Shown here in pieces: positions 1-10,348 of a stretch of DNA of 16,308 bases. Below the pieces are notes generated by a model. The model searched no databases. It was not told where the DNA came from and worked only from the letters and a program-made list of their open reading frames with translations. The position numbers and the translations under genes are program-made. Within the stretch, counting starts at the first letter, position 1; each line of letters starts with the position of its first letter. The DNA comes from Globomyces pollinis-pini (taxonomy: Eukaryota > Chytridiomycota > Chytridiomycetes > Rhizophydiales > Globomycetaceae): the NCBI GenBank assembly GCA_025399215.1, contig MU621450.1, forward strand, positions 1 to 16,308, in the 5' to 3' direction.

Positions 1-284
1 GAGAAAGCAATTGCTTGAGGAATTAATACAAAAGATACAGTAGCAGCAGATTTGATATCAGCTATAAAAGTAGGGGTGGTATAAGTGCGTAACTGAGATA
101 TAATTGGAAACAAGTCTGTCAAAAAGTTATCCTTTGAACGCACAAAGGCATTTGAATCCGGTTGACGATTCTGCAACTCAGGTACAGTTTCGGTGTTAGC
201 AAAATACGCGTTACTATTTTGAGTCGTTTCATAATCATCCAACACATTATGGTACACGGAACGTCGGTTTGATTGATAATCCAT
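1..284 (-). CDS. SulP family anion (probable sulfate) transporter, copy A, 5' part only
   Basis: The window edge cuts this gene; only its first 94 codons are visible, read leftwards from the ATG at 284-282. The protein begins MDYQSNRRSVYHNVLDDYE and reaches the first conserved membrane segment of SulP permeases (VSFVLIPQAIAFS). It is nearly identical to the start of copy C at 3606-5626. I count 17 base differences over 284 bases, 16 of them between 195 and 258. Similarity stops at the ATG, and the two upstream regions look unrelated, which supports this ATG as the true start in both copies. A probable third tandem member of a sulfate-permease array. Whether the rest of the gene is intact lies outside the window. 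SulP/SLC26 proteins carry sulfate or other anions across the plasma membrane; the substrate here is inferred. Confidence 0.88.
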   Translation of the reverse strand, partial: MDYQSNRRSVYHNVLDDYETTQNSNAYFANTETVPELQNRQPDSNAFVRSKDNFLTDLFPIISQLRTYTTPTFIADIKSAATVSFVLIPQAIAF

Positions 285-401
285 TTTTGAAGTATTATGA
301 CTAAATATGAACGTACATATATAAGGACTCGAAATTTCTGAGCCTTAGATTACACATCAGAGCCCATCGTGTTAAGTTGGATCGAACAGGTAAAAGGCCA
401 A

Positions 402-420
402 AATCCCAGCATTTGGGATT
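402..420. repeat. Short inverted repeat upstream of permease copy A
   Basis: AATCCCA at 402-408 and TGGGATT at 414-420 form a perfect 7-bp inverted repeat around a 5-base spacer, about 120 bp upstream of the copy A ATG. It could be an operator for a dimeric factor or a chance palindrome. Confidence 0.35.
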
Positions 421-988
421 AAACTACAAGAGTTTAATTCATCTTTCATAACTATTCATTGCACTTTATTGCACTTCTCTTGGATTTTTAATCAATTTTT
501 GGCTGATTGTTTAAGTTTTTTTTGTTGGCTCAATGGAGTCATTATCCCGTAACTGATGATAGGGGATTCAATTGAAACTCCGTTTAGAGATGAACACAGG
601 ATTCAGAATTGTGGCATCTTCTGGTAAATGATCCTACACATCGATTGTGTATGTATCAATCAAATCTACAGGACCCTCCCTTTAGCAATATATTTGTATA
701 TCCAATTATTCATTAGATTCGGTATTTTATAATGTTGATGGATTTAAAAAACGGCAACTTATTGATAAACCATAAACATCGATGAGGTAGTACAGATTTT
801 AGAAGTTCCACTTTAAACGCAAATAAAGGTATGTTCAGTTCATAAGATCTCTACCAAGCACTTCGTTATATTTTGGAGTTCATCCTTAGATTAACGCGAA
901 TCAATCTGTCAAACTTCAAAAAGACATAACTATCTTATTATAGCTTAAATAAAGTCTCACTTTGCTATTCACAATCAAACCCATAGAT

Positions 989-1022
989 CCTATTCTTACT
1001 TAAGGCCTATTCTTACTTAAGG
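989..1022. repeat. 17-bp perfect tandem duplication
   Basis: CCTATTCTTACTTAAGG occurs twice head to tail (989-1005 and 1006-1022) in the non-coding stretch between permease copies A and B. It is a recent local duplication with no assigned function. Confidence 0.85.
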
Positions 1023-1351
1023 TGTTTCAATTCATAACGCCATGTACATACAGAGCATGATAATTGACATATGACATCAGTATGAAAATAAAATTGATAA
1101 CCAAGGCAAACCAATGAAACCATCATAGGCCATAATAGTGATGAAGCCAATTATGTCCTAAAATCACGTAAGTAAAATAATTGCTTTCCAAAAAATTGTG
1201 GCCAAAATCGGATAAAGCCATTGCTGTTCCAAATCATGTAAGTACAATAGTTACTCCACTAGACCCATATACGGTCCCAATTGGGGTCAAACCATGCATA
1301 CCTTTCAAAATCACACTTAATAAAATTATACACGAGTTTTACACAATTTTA

Positions 1352-3374
1352 TTATACTTGACTAACAGTGACATCGTTAATCTGCTTGACAATATTCTCT
1401 GGTTTAAGCATTGTATCAATTCCAGCTTTGGTAATCAATACTTGCAATTTGGGGCTCAATCCACTAAAAACAATTCTCTTATCTTGTTTTTGAAATGTTT
1501 TGATGATTGTTATCAACGCATAAATTGCTGATGTATCTACTTCATCACAGCGAGAGAAATCTAGGATAACAGTCAATTTCTTTGAAGAATCATAATGTGA
1601 GTTGACAAAACTTTCGTTTGCAGATGACCCAGGTCGGTATAACGAAACAATGGATCCATTTGTAACTTGACTCTTTTCATATAGTTCAACCATTAATGTT
1701 TCTACTTCTAATAACATTTCTATTCTTCTTCGAAGCCGACCAGCATTGTAAAATTCAAGTGATCCACGAATTGAGATGGCTAATATCCCGGCTGTTAAGA
1801 GTGACTCTGGGTGATCTCTTACATCCACATACATACACTGATCCGTATTATCATTCAAACTGAGTTGGCCAAGCAAACCAAGGTATACCTGTGTTGTCTT
1901 CCGTAGAATAAGCAATGCAGCTACTCCAAGATTGATCAAGATACCAGTCGATACAGGAACAAATACTGTCATACACCAACTGAATACAAACATACAGATT
2001 TCTGGCAAATTCCGCATTTTCATCAAGAAACCAATTTCCCCAAATTCAATTAAATTGATCCCTGCCATCATAACAATAGCAGACAATGTTGATTTAGGAA
2101 TGAACTTTAACACACTTCCCAATGAGGTAAAGAGAATCAATACAATCAGGGCTGCCATTGCCCCAACCAAAGTAGTTTTTCCCCCAGAATTTGCTTGTAT
2201 TCGAGATCTTGGCAAAGATCCAAATGTAACATATGCACCAAAAAATGACCCTATAAAGTTAGAAATTCCAAGAGCAAAGAGTTCCCGATCACCACTTGGA
2301 AAATAACCATTCTTCAAACCAAAATATCGCGTTACGGATTGTGATTCAATATAACCGACAATGGTTATTACAACTACATTTGGTAACAATCTTTCAAACT
2401 GCTCTAGTCCTAATTTAGGAATAGACGGGGAAACAATCTTATTGTCAAATTCTCCAATGATTGCAATTCCTTGTGATTTAAAATCAGCTGCAAAAGATAG
2501 AATTGTTGAAAATACAACTAAAATCAATATTCCGGGAATTTGAACTACCCAAGGATACTTTCCACCCATCTTGGCTTTGATTTGACTCAAGATGAGCAAG
2601 AACATTAGACATGAAACTCCAAATATCACCGTTTTTGTATGAGTGTTTGGAATTGCTTCCATGGTTCGTATAAATGTTTGAAAAGTGGACGAACCTTCAA
2701 TATGTGGTACTTTGATTCCAAACATTCCCGGAATTTGTTCAACAATAATTAAATTTGCTACTCCCAATACAAATCCAGTCTAGCAATTAGTCCATTTTAA
2801 CATCAAATACCAGTAAATAACCAGACAAGATATTATCAATGAAACCGGCTTGTATAATGGATAAGAGAAGAGCAAATAGTCCAACGTATGATGCTAGTAA
2901 GGATGCAATAGTATTTGGATCTCCACCAAATAATTCCAATTCTTGCGTGACAGCAACCCCTACCAACACTGATGATAAAGCTTCAGGACCAACCGATAAT
3001 TGTCTAGATGCACCAAATAAAGCATATACAAATAAGGGAAATACTGCAGATATTAAAGCTCTAACAGGATCTACTCGAGCTAAACTAGAAAATGCAATTG
3101 CTTGAGGGATTAATACAAATGATACTGTAGCAGCTGATTTTAGATCAGCAATCAAAGTATCCAAATCATAAGCTGCAATTTGAGGTGTGAGTGGAAACAA
3201 TAGAGCAAGGAAATGTTTAATTTTAGAAAAGATTGGATAAGAATCTGTGGAATGTATTTGTAATTCTGGTATAGTATCAGTATTTAAATGAGTTTTTGAT
3301 TCACGTATTTGATCATAATCATCCAATACACTGTGATAGACTCGTCTACGATTTGTTTGTTCTGGAGTTTCCAT
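1352..3374 (-). CDS. SulP family anion (probable sulfate) transporter with STAS domain, copy B
   Basis: Two exons, 3374-2811 and 2779-1352, join in frame across a 31-nt intron (2780-2810). The intron starts GTATTT, has a CTAAT branch-like site and ends TAG. The product is 663 aa, the same length as copy C. An acidic N-terminus precedes the SulP core, which includes VLIPQAIAFS and the signature GASRQLSVGPEALSS (about residues 115-130). Hydrophobic segments and the motif GSFFGAYVTFGSLPRSRIQ follow. A cytosolic STAS domain ends the protein (about residues 510-655, with VILDFSRCDEVDTSA). SulP/SLC26 permeases move sulfate or related anions. Sulfate is inferred from the family and from the bZIP regulator nearby. 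Without the intron the gene would look frameshifted. The start METPEQ is the first ATG of the frame, 231 bp after the stop of copy C. Confidence 0.93.
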
Positions 3375-3605
3375 TCTCTCTTTGATTTGTTAAATTTTTG
3401 TTGTTTGTTTGAATCCTCAAATAATTTTTTTATTTGTTTTGGTCTTCACTAGGTTTGTTGTTACACAAACATACTTTTGGAAGGAGATTTACTTGGTGCT
3501 TATCAAATTCACTTCACTAAGTTGAACGTTATCAAAGTCGATGAGTACAATAATTAAAAACAGAATAAAAAAGATATTTAGTATGGCAGAGAATAATATA
3601 TTAGA

Positions 3606-5626
3606 TTAGTGTCCATTGTTTGAGGAAACTTCATCATTGCTCTTGACGACATTCTCTTGGCCAAGCATTTCATCAATTCCAGATTTAGACATCAATAGTT
3701 TAAAGTCCGGCTTCAATGCACAAAAGACAATTCGATTGCCTTCCTTTTGGAATGTCTTTACAATCTTCTTCAATACAAAGACTGCGGATGTATCAATAGA
3801 ATCACATCGTGAAAAATCCAATATCACAGTCAATTTCTTGGATGAATCATGATGAGCATTCACAAATGCTGTGTTTGATTTGGATCCTGGAAGGTACATA
3901 GCCGCCATAGGTTTACTAGGCGATTCATTCCTTTGGTAAATATCAACCATCTTGTTTTCAACTTCCAACAACATTTCCATTCGTCTTCGTAATCGCCCTG
4001 CATTGTAGAATTCAAGAGCTCCTCGAATAGAGATGGCCAATAATCCATCCGATAATCGAGCTTCAGGATGTTCTCGAACATCAACATAAATAGATTGGTC
4101 CTTGTTTTCACCATAAGTGAGTTTCCCAATCAAACTGACATACACTTGAGTAGTTTTACGTAGAATGAGTAAACAAGCAAGTCCAAGATTGATCAACACA
4201 CCAGTTTCAACAGGAACGAAAACTGTCATACACCAACTGAATACAAACATACAGATTTCAGGAGTACTACGCATTCCCATCAAGAATCCAATTTCATCAA
4301 ATTCAATCAAATTGATCCCTGCCATCATCACAATAGCTGCCAAAGCCGCCTTGGGAATCAATTTCAAAACAGCTCCCAAAGATGTGAACAGAACCAATAC
4401 AATCAAAGCTGCCATCGCACCAACCAATGTTGTCTTTCCTCCAGAGTTGGCTTGGATTCTTGATCGAGGTAAGGAACCAAAAGTAACGTAGGTACCAAAG
4501 AATGATCCAAACAAGTTAGCTGCACCAAGTGCAAACAATTCTCGATCTCCACTAGGAAAGTATCCGTTCTTCAACCCAAACGCACGTGTTACTGATTGAG
4601 ACTCGATGTATCCAACAATTGTAATTACAACAACATTAGGTAGTAATCGTTGGAATTGTTCGAAACTCATTGGAGGGATACTTGGGGGGACCAATTTATT
4701 GTTGAACTCTCCAATCACAGCAATTCCTTGTTTCTTGAAATCAAACATGAATGACATAGCGGTGGTTAGGAGTACCAAGATCAGAATATCGGGTAATTGA
4801 ACGACCCAAGGATGGTGATGTCCAAACTTGGATTTGGCGAATTTGAATGCCAACAAGAACAACAGACATCCAACTCCTAGTAAAGCTGTTTTCAAATGCG
4901 CATGGGGTAATTCTTCAATTGTATGAAGGAATGTGCGAAAGGTAGAGCTCCCTTCAACGTGTGTTATCTTGATACCAAACATTCCAGGAATCTGTTCGAC
5001 AATAATCAAGTTGGCAACACCAAGCACAAATCCACACTATATATAAGATATCAAAAGAACCTTACCAATAAATAACCAGATAGAATATTATCAATGAATC
5101 CAGCTTGAATGATTGACAATACAATTGCAAAGATTCCAACATAAGCACCAAGAAGAGTTGCAATAGTATTTGGATCACCTTCGTGTGATTCCATTTCTTC
5201 AAGTACTGCCACACCCACGAGTACAGAAGACAAGGCTTCTGGTCCAACGGAAAGTTGACGCGAAGCTCCAAGTAAGGCATATACAAAAAGTGGAAATACA
5301 GCAGATACCAAAGCTCTCACTGGATCCACACCGGCCAAGGTAGAGAAAGCAATTGCTTGAGGAATTAATACAAAAGATACAGTAGCAGCAGATTTGATAT
5401 CAGCTATAAAAGTAGGGGTGGTATAAGTGCGTAACTGAGATATAATTGGAAACAAGTCTGTCAAAAAGTTATCCTTTGAACGTACAAAGGCATTTGAATC
5501 CGGTTGACGATTCTGCAACTCAGGTACAGTTTCGGTATTGGTAATGTACGCGTTGCTGGGTTGAGATTGTTCATAATCATCCAACACATTATTATACACA
5601 GAACGTCGGTTTGATTGATAATCCAT
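3606..5626 (-). CDS. SulP family anion (probable sulfate) transporter with STAS domain, copy C
   Basis: Exons 5626-5066 and 5036-3606 join across a 29-nt intron (5037-5065, GTAAGG to TATAG). The junction reads SGYLL/CGFVLGVANL. The intron occupies exactly the same position as the one in copy B. The protein has 663 aa and the same layout as copy B: SulP core with GASRQLSVGPEA, about ten hydrophobic segments, GSLPRSRIQANSGGKTTL, then a STAS domain (VILDFSRCDSIDTSA). An in-frame ATG lies upstream at 5704. I prefer 5626 because copy A is homologous only from this ATG onward and the extra 26 residues are a lysine-rich 5'-leader-like stretch. It is a plasma-membrane anion permease by family; sulfate is inferred from the neighbouring Cys3-type factor. 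Confidence 0.93.
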
Positions 5627-6435
5627 TACTTTTAATCTTGATTTTTTTTTCTTTATATCTTTGGAAATTTTGAGCCTATGTTTGAAGGCTTGCTTCTCAA
5701 ACACCTCGGATTCGGAGTAGTTTAAGTTCTACGGTGCCGCCACATATTTTGAATGGTACAAATGAGTTTTGAATGTGAAGGGTTTTACAAAATGCATAAC
5801 GCGTTACAATGCGCAGTAATAGTTACAGTTTTAGGTAGGTTTCTCTGGCGTTAAGGTTGTTATGGAATAGAATAAGTGGTAGAAAATTTAGCAGGTAATG
5901 AGCCTGTACTGGGTAAATTATGTGTCATTCACAAGTGAAGATAGGGGGTCTATACAAGGCACTTGGACTCGTGTAGATGACAGATTATGTTTTTGTAAAA
6001 CAATAATGTACTTGAAGTTTACTTGCATCAGACTTTAAACCTTATAATACCAATCTCTAAAACTATTCAACAAAGACAGTCTAAATAATTGAATTTTTAC
6101 GTGAATAGTATCCAGAACGTATCCACCGCATACATTCTTGTAATTCAAGTTGAATAAAACTCATTGATGATATAAGTTGACCAACGTCGATATGGAGTTG
6201 AGACGTAACCCAAAGAAGAATCAATTTCACGCTTCACTACCAGGCTCATGCTTGATCATCTCCGATTACCAACGTTTTAGAATGCCTATGATTCTAGTTA
6301 ATATTCATAATTGGTACTCGTGTGTAACTTGCTCTATTGCCAATATTGCCATTTTAGACAGATTGGTGATCCTTCAGATCACACTACTTCAAACAACCTA
6401 AAATACACAGAATGGGAATAAAACGTATAAAAAAT
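5627..6435. other. Gene-free stretch between permease copy C and the bZIP gene
   Basis: This stretch holds the promoter of copy C and the 3' flank of the bZIP gene, both minus strand. A T-rich tract on the plus strand (about 5640-5656) lies just upstream of the copy C ATG. A perfect 10-bp palindrome TAACGCGTTA is at 5797-5806, about 170 bp upstream of the start. The open frame at 6177-6401 on the plus strand shows no family features and I treat it as chance. I saw no tRNA or other RNA gene. Confidence 0.55.
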
Positions 6436-7130
6436 TTATTTAGTATTGACATTGTTTAAAGCAAACATCATGGCAGCAGCTAATTGCTCTGCAGAGACAC
6501 CAGCAGGTAATTTCGGAGCAGGGACAGTAGTTGGAGGAGATGCAGGCTGAATAATGAGTGACAATAGAAATAAATACCTTTGATAATTTTGCATCTTTTT
6601 CTGTTATCAGTTTACGAAGCCATTTAATTTCCATTTCTTGTTCTTTGACTTTATTCTCCAGACTAGAAACTTTATCTTTTAGTAGTTGAGCTTCATTAGC
6701 AATAGCTTGTTCTCTGGCTTTCTTTTTTGCTCTGAATCTGGCAGAAGCTTCAGTATTCCTCAGTCTTTTTTCCTCCTGAAAATAAGAAATAAAAAGGGTA
6801 AACCTGATCAATGATTGGAGCTGATCTTTTTTTAGTAGACTCTGTAGTATTTTGAGTAGTTGTTGTTGTTTCAATATCTTTTGCCTTTACAGACAAGTTA
6901 TTATTGTGAATGACGGTAGAATTTAGTATTGAATTTAAATATTGTTGCCCAACTGGAGTATTTAAATGAATATCGTTTGATTGAATATTGAAAGCAATAG
7001 GTTGTGAGTCTTGATTTGGTTGAATGAAATCCGAGGACAACCAGAAGTCCAAATCCGAAGAATTATTTTGGTTTGATTCTGATTGTTCTAAAGAGAAAAG
7101 GAGTGAATTAAAGTCCTTCTCTGTTGCCAT
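6436..7130 (-). CDS. bZIP transcription factor of the Cys3/MetR/Zip1 (sulfur regulator) type
   Basis: Three exons, 7130-6804, 6775-6578 and 6546-6436, join across introns of 28 nt (6776-6803) and 31 nt (6547-6577) to give 211 aa. The N-terminal half is rich in N, S, T and Q, as in activation regions. The basic region (about residues 112-130) reads RLRNTEASARFRAKKK, the form typical of fungal Cys3, MetR and Met4 relatives rather than AP-1 or CREB. A leucine zipper follows with L141, L148 and L162. A short proline/alanine-rich tail (ASPPTTVPAPKLPAG) ends the protein. Family members activate sulfur-assimilation genes, including sulfate permeases. Three SulP genes lie just downstream on the same strand, so it may control them. 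That link is inference. It is less certain which of the Cys3, MetR or Zip1 lineages is the ortholog. Confidence 0.9.
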
Positions 7131-8672
7131 TATTGTGTGATAAAGAGAAAAACTGATAAAAATTTTATCCACAAAGAGTGACAGCCACACCGGAAAAAAA
7201 GACGCTGCAATGATTAAAATCAGTGAATTTTAGGACTAAAAATACTAGTACAAACTAGTTACATGATCATAAGCATTTGAACTATTAGATTAGATCTAAT
7301 GTACACTGTACTGAATCACTTTCCAGTTTATTTTGTGTTCTTGGGATTATGTAACGGAAAATTATTTGGTACTTGAAACGTAATTTTAGTGACCAATATA
7401 CAATATCACATCATCTTTATGGTCCTTTGATAACCACCCCCACTGACTCTAGGCTGTACAATAACAGCAAAAGGAAAAACAATTCGTATAGTTTACGAAA
7501 CTGATTGTACACTTGAATTCAATTCATAAAGATGGATCTCAGTAGTAAAGGATCGGTATTATTGACAGTTGTTTTGAATTGATGTAAAACAATCACAAAA
7601 TAACATGAACACTACTGATATACCGTCTAATATTAATTTTGAATTTGAATCCTATAAATAATATATATGATATTCATTACAAACCTTGCTTATTAACCAT
7701 CTTCATGGATCATTCATCCTATTATATGGTTGCGATCGACGTATAACTTGTCCTATGAATTCCTAAAAGGCAGCTTCAATCCAGACTATCAACCAATGTC
7801 GCCCCAAACTTCAAAGGATAGACTAAACGGTACTCACAAATACAGTTTAAGATTCAGTAGTATGTCAGGCATTCCAAAGGTTTCTTGGCTATCGAAATTC
7901 GATACTCGTAGACGTTTGTAGACCTTCACGAATTCTATGTTTGTAGGAAACCATAGGTTGATGTGAATGTCCCAGAATAATGTACTTCACTGAAATGCTG
8001 TTCTATGAAAACATTCAATGTCTAATAAGAACTGTTTTCTATTTTAAAATCAACCATGAGTCTGTCAACGCTTTCTGAGTTAATCTTGTTTGCGCAAGAG
8101 ATATTTACAGTGACGTTTCTTGATAGTCTTTTTCTCATTTTTGCTCAGATGATGTGTTGCAGAACGTTCGACTAGATTTATATTATCAATCTCATGATCG
8201 TGAGTCCCAATCACCTTGGATGGTTTTTACCACGAGCACTGCATGTGGAATTTGTTTGGTGAAAAAGAGAGTAGATGGTGTACAAACAGTTTCGATTGTT
8301 CATCCAAAGTATAGGTGTACTCATTCCTTCGCGTTTATATGTACTTTTGTAAACCCCACCTTTATCACATTTTAGGGCTGCACGTCGTTTTTGCTTGTTA
8401 TGTTTTGGCAAATCTTCTCTTGAATAGTAAATCAAATCGGAATGAAGATGAACCAAACATGAGGTTCATCATTCATGTATGAATCAACATATTATTTTAT
8501 AAACAAATGTGCACAGACTTTTTTTCCGCAATGGGAAAATAAAAATCAATTGGAAAAGCCGGCTTGCAGTCATGATTGTTTAAAAGAGATTCAAGTGGTT
8601 TAATCCTATACCAGCTCAACACCAGAAGCTTGACCTCAAAATGGTATTGACATTAAATCAATTTCAAAATAG
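7131..8672. other. Longest gene-free stretch, between the bZIP gene and NSA1
   Basis: About 1.5 kb contains the bZIP promoter and the 3' flank of NSA1. Open frames at 7730-7921 (+), 8154-8375 (+) and 8211-8456 (-) show no domains, no intron-joined extensions and no low-complexity coding bias that I recognise. A 12-bp perfect palindrome ATTAGATCTAAT is at 7289-7300, about 160 bp upstream of the bZIP ATG. I see no tRNA, terminal repeats or transposase fragment. A decayed gene or an unrecognised non-coding RNA cannot be excluded by eye. Confidence 0.5.
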
Positions 8673-10145
8673 TTAGTTTTTATTCTTACGTTTCCTAGTT
8701 TCCTTCACATCTTCCACTTCTGGAATACCTTCCCAAACATCTTCATCGGCCTCAGCATCCTCGCCTTCATTTACCACATTCGATTCCGGTTGCCAATCTT
8801 CATCCACCAACAACGCACTCAATCGTTGTTTTAAATAAGTCTACAATGAATTCTATTTCAAAAATATTACTTGTTGCAATAACCTTCGTTTAGCTGATCC
8901 TTCATAGACACGTAGATGACGATCTAATCCAATTGAAATCACATGTGAAGAATTTTGACATGCATAAACTCCAGATACAGCACCTGCGATACCTTTATAT
9001 TTTCCAACGACTTGTCCACTTGTACTATCGATACTCGTCAAATTACCTACAGTATCTGAAATGAGGAATTCACTAACAAAAATTAATAAATCGTAAAATC
9101 ATTCATAATAAAAACATATTTCACATGAGATGTAATACAAAAAGAGAGTAAAAATTAAGAATGGAATTTTGAAATGTGGTAAGAAATAACAAATACGTAC
9201 GATTGACTATCATTCTTCAAGAAAGCAATGCATTTGATAGGATATTCCCCAAAAGTAAAACTAGTTAAGGGTCTTTTTTGTAATTTAGTATTATAAGTAC
9301 GAATATGATGGTAACCAGTAGCCACCAAAAGTTCTTCATAATTATCAGGATTGAGCCATTGAAGATCAGTAATCCAAACATTGACTCTCATATCCAATTT
9401 ATCATTACGAACATTTTTAGCTTTCCAAATAGGTTTGATCATCTTTAATACATTTCCATCCAAATCTTTCAATAATACTTTATCTTCACTTGAATTTTTG
9501 ATTTCTTCTTGTTCTGATTGTATATCCCAAATACATAAATCTCGTTCGTTGCCACCCGTTGCAAATATATTTGGGAATTTCGGATGTACAATCATTTTTG
9601 ATAGATTATCTTGATGTAATGAAACTGTCATTGTTTTAATTCCCTAATATAAAATCTTTATCATGATGAATTACATGTGTATTTAAATCATCATTTACCA
9701 CAGTATAATTTACAATACCATTATCAGTACTTGAGATTAATAAACTAAAAATAGAAATGAATGAGATTGCATGTTACCCATCAATATGTGCTAATCCAAT
9801 AAATTGATTATTTTTTCTAGTTTTTTGATTTGTAATAGGTTCAAAAATATGGAATTCATTTATAGGTTTAGATTGAGATAAATTCCATAAATCAATATGA
9901 CCATTAGCTTTAGCAACCGCTATTGAATTTTTATCTACGATACCATTTTGATAAGTAAATTGTAATTTTTGAATTGAATGATTTCTATTTACTTTTCCTA
10001 AAGAGATTGTTTTTGTTTGGTTTGTAGTAGGTTTTTTGTTTAAATTTTTTGATTTTAGTTTCTTGTTTGCTAGTAACGGTTCAGTTTCATTATTGAATGT
10101 TGTTATTTTGATTAATCCTACTTCGTCACCAGTAATGAATCGCAT
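8673..10145 (-). CDS. NSA1: Nsa1/WDR74-like WD40 ribosome biogenesis factor
   Basis: Five exons (10145-9778, 9744-9675, 9643-9201, 9072-8871, 8840-8673) join across introns of 33, 31, 128 and 30 nt to give 416 aa. The start MRFITGDEVGLIK is the usual Nsa1 opening. WD40-like repeats follow, including HPKFPNIFATGGNERDLCIW, VWITDLQWL and GLDRHLRVYEGS. The last exon gives YLKQRLSALL, then an acidic stretch and a lysine/arginine tail (TRKRKNKN) that could act as a nuclear or nucleolar signal. Nsa1 (WDR74 in animals) belongs to early 60S pre-ribosomal particles in the nucleolus and works with the AAA-ATPase Rix7/NVL. Its length is close to that of family members. It is divergent from NCS1, with 203 bp between the two ATGs. 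Confidence 0.9.
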
Positions 10146-10147
10146 TT

Positions 10148-10182
<35 letters not shown>

Positions 10183-10348
10183 ATAATAATAAAAACAAGG
10201 TGATTTTTGAATTCTCTTTGGTATGGGAATCATTTGATAACAACAATTCAATTCAAGTGTGTTTTTTGGGGGATTGTTACACGTTCAAAATCAACAAAGA
10301 ATTTCTACAGAATTTGTTGATTTTTTTCGTGGTAAAGCATAAAAAAAC
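10146..10348. promoter_or_regulatory. Shared divergent promoter of NSA1 and NCS1, with a 32-nt poly(A) run
   Basis: The two ATGs face away from each other 203 bp apart, so this interval must drive both genes. An uninterrupted run of 32 A (10149-10180) lies three bases from the NSA1 ATG and reads as T32 in the NSA1 leader. Such poly(dA:dT) tracts exclude nucleosomes in fungal promoters; that role here is inferred. Confidence 0.6.

Larger units (their letters stand above)
285..1351. other. Gene-free stretch between permease copies A and B
   Basis: I find no convincing gene here. It must contain the promoter of copy A (start 284) and the 3' end of copy B (stop at 1352), both on the minus strand. 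A plus-strand reading frame from 1181 to 1531 is mostly the antisense of copy B and has no recognisable features. The stretch holds a short inverted repeat (402-420), a 9-bp direct repeat ATTGCACTT at 458-466 and 468-476, and a 17-bp tandem duplication (989-1022). One 10-mer at 1071-1080 (ATGACATCAG) matches 9 of 10 positions of the Neurospora CYS3 consensus ATGRYRYCAT. A one-mismatch hit is expected fairly often by chance in 1 kb. No tRNA is visible. Confidence 0.6.

Noticed and set aside
1932..2543. Plus-strand frames within the permease genes (also 2839-3105, 3616-3852, 4165-4491, 4606-4800) and the minus frames 3860-4129 and 5062-5286
   Set aside because: These are opposite-strand or shifted-frame shadows of the SulP genes, mirroring each other between copies B and C as expected from homologous coding sequence.
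2780..2810. Permease copies B and C read as frameshifted pseudogenes, each split into two frames
   Set aside because: Removing 31 and 29 nt with GT and AG ends at the same codon position gives two intact 663-aa proteins.
4583..4588. CACGTG E-box as a Cbf1 site for sulfur control
   Set aside because: It lies inside the coding region of permease copy C; I saw no CACGTG in the regions upstream of the permease starts.
5627..5704. Upstream ATG at 5704 as the start of permease copy C
   Set aside because: Copy A is homologous only from the ATG at 5626, and the added 26 residues look like translated leader.
6177..6401. Plus-strand 74-aa frame upstream of permease copy C
   Set aside because: No family features and no supporting splice structure; consistent with chance in a non-coding stretch.
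7730..8456. Open frames at 7730-7921, 8154-8375 (plus) and 8211-8456 (minus) as genes
   Set aside because: Short, no recognisable motif, no plausible spliced extension and no coding-like composition.
9381..9614. Plus-strand frame antisense to NSA1
   Set aside because: It lies wholly within exon 3 of NSA1, which has clear family motifs.
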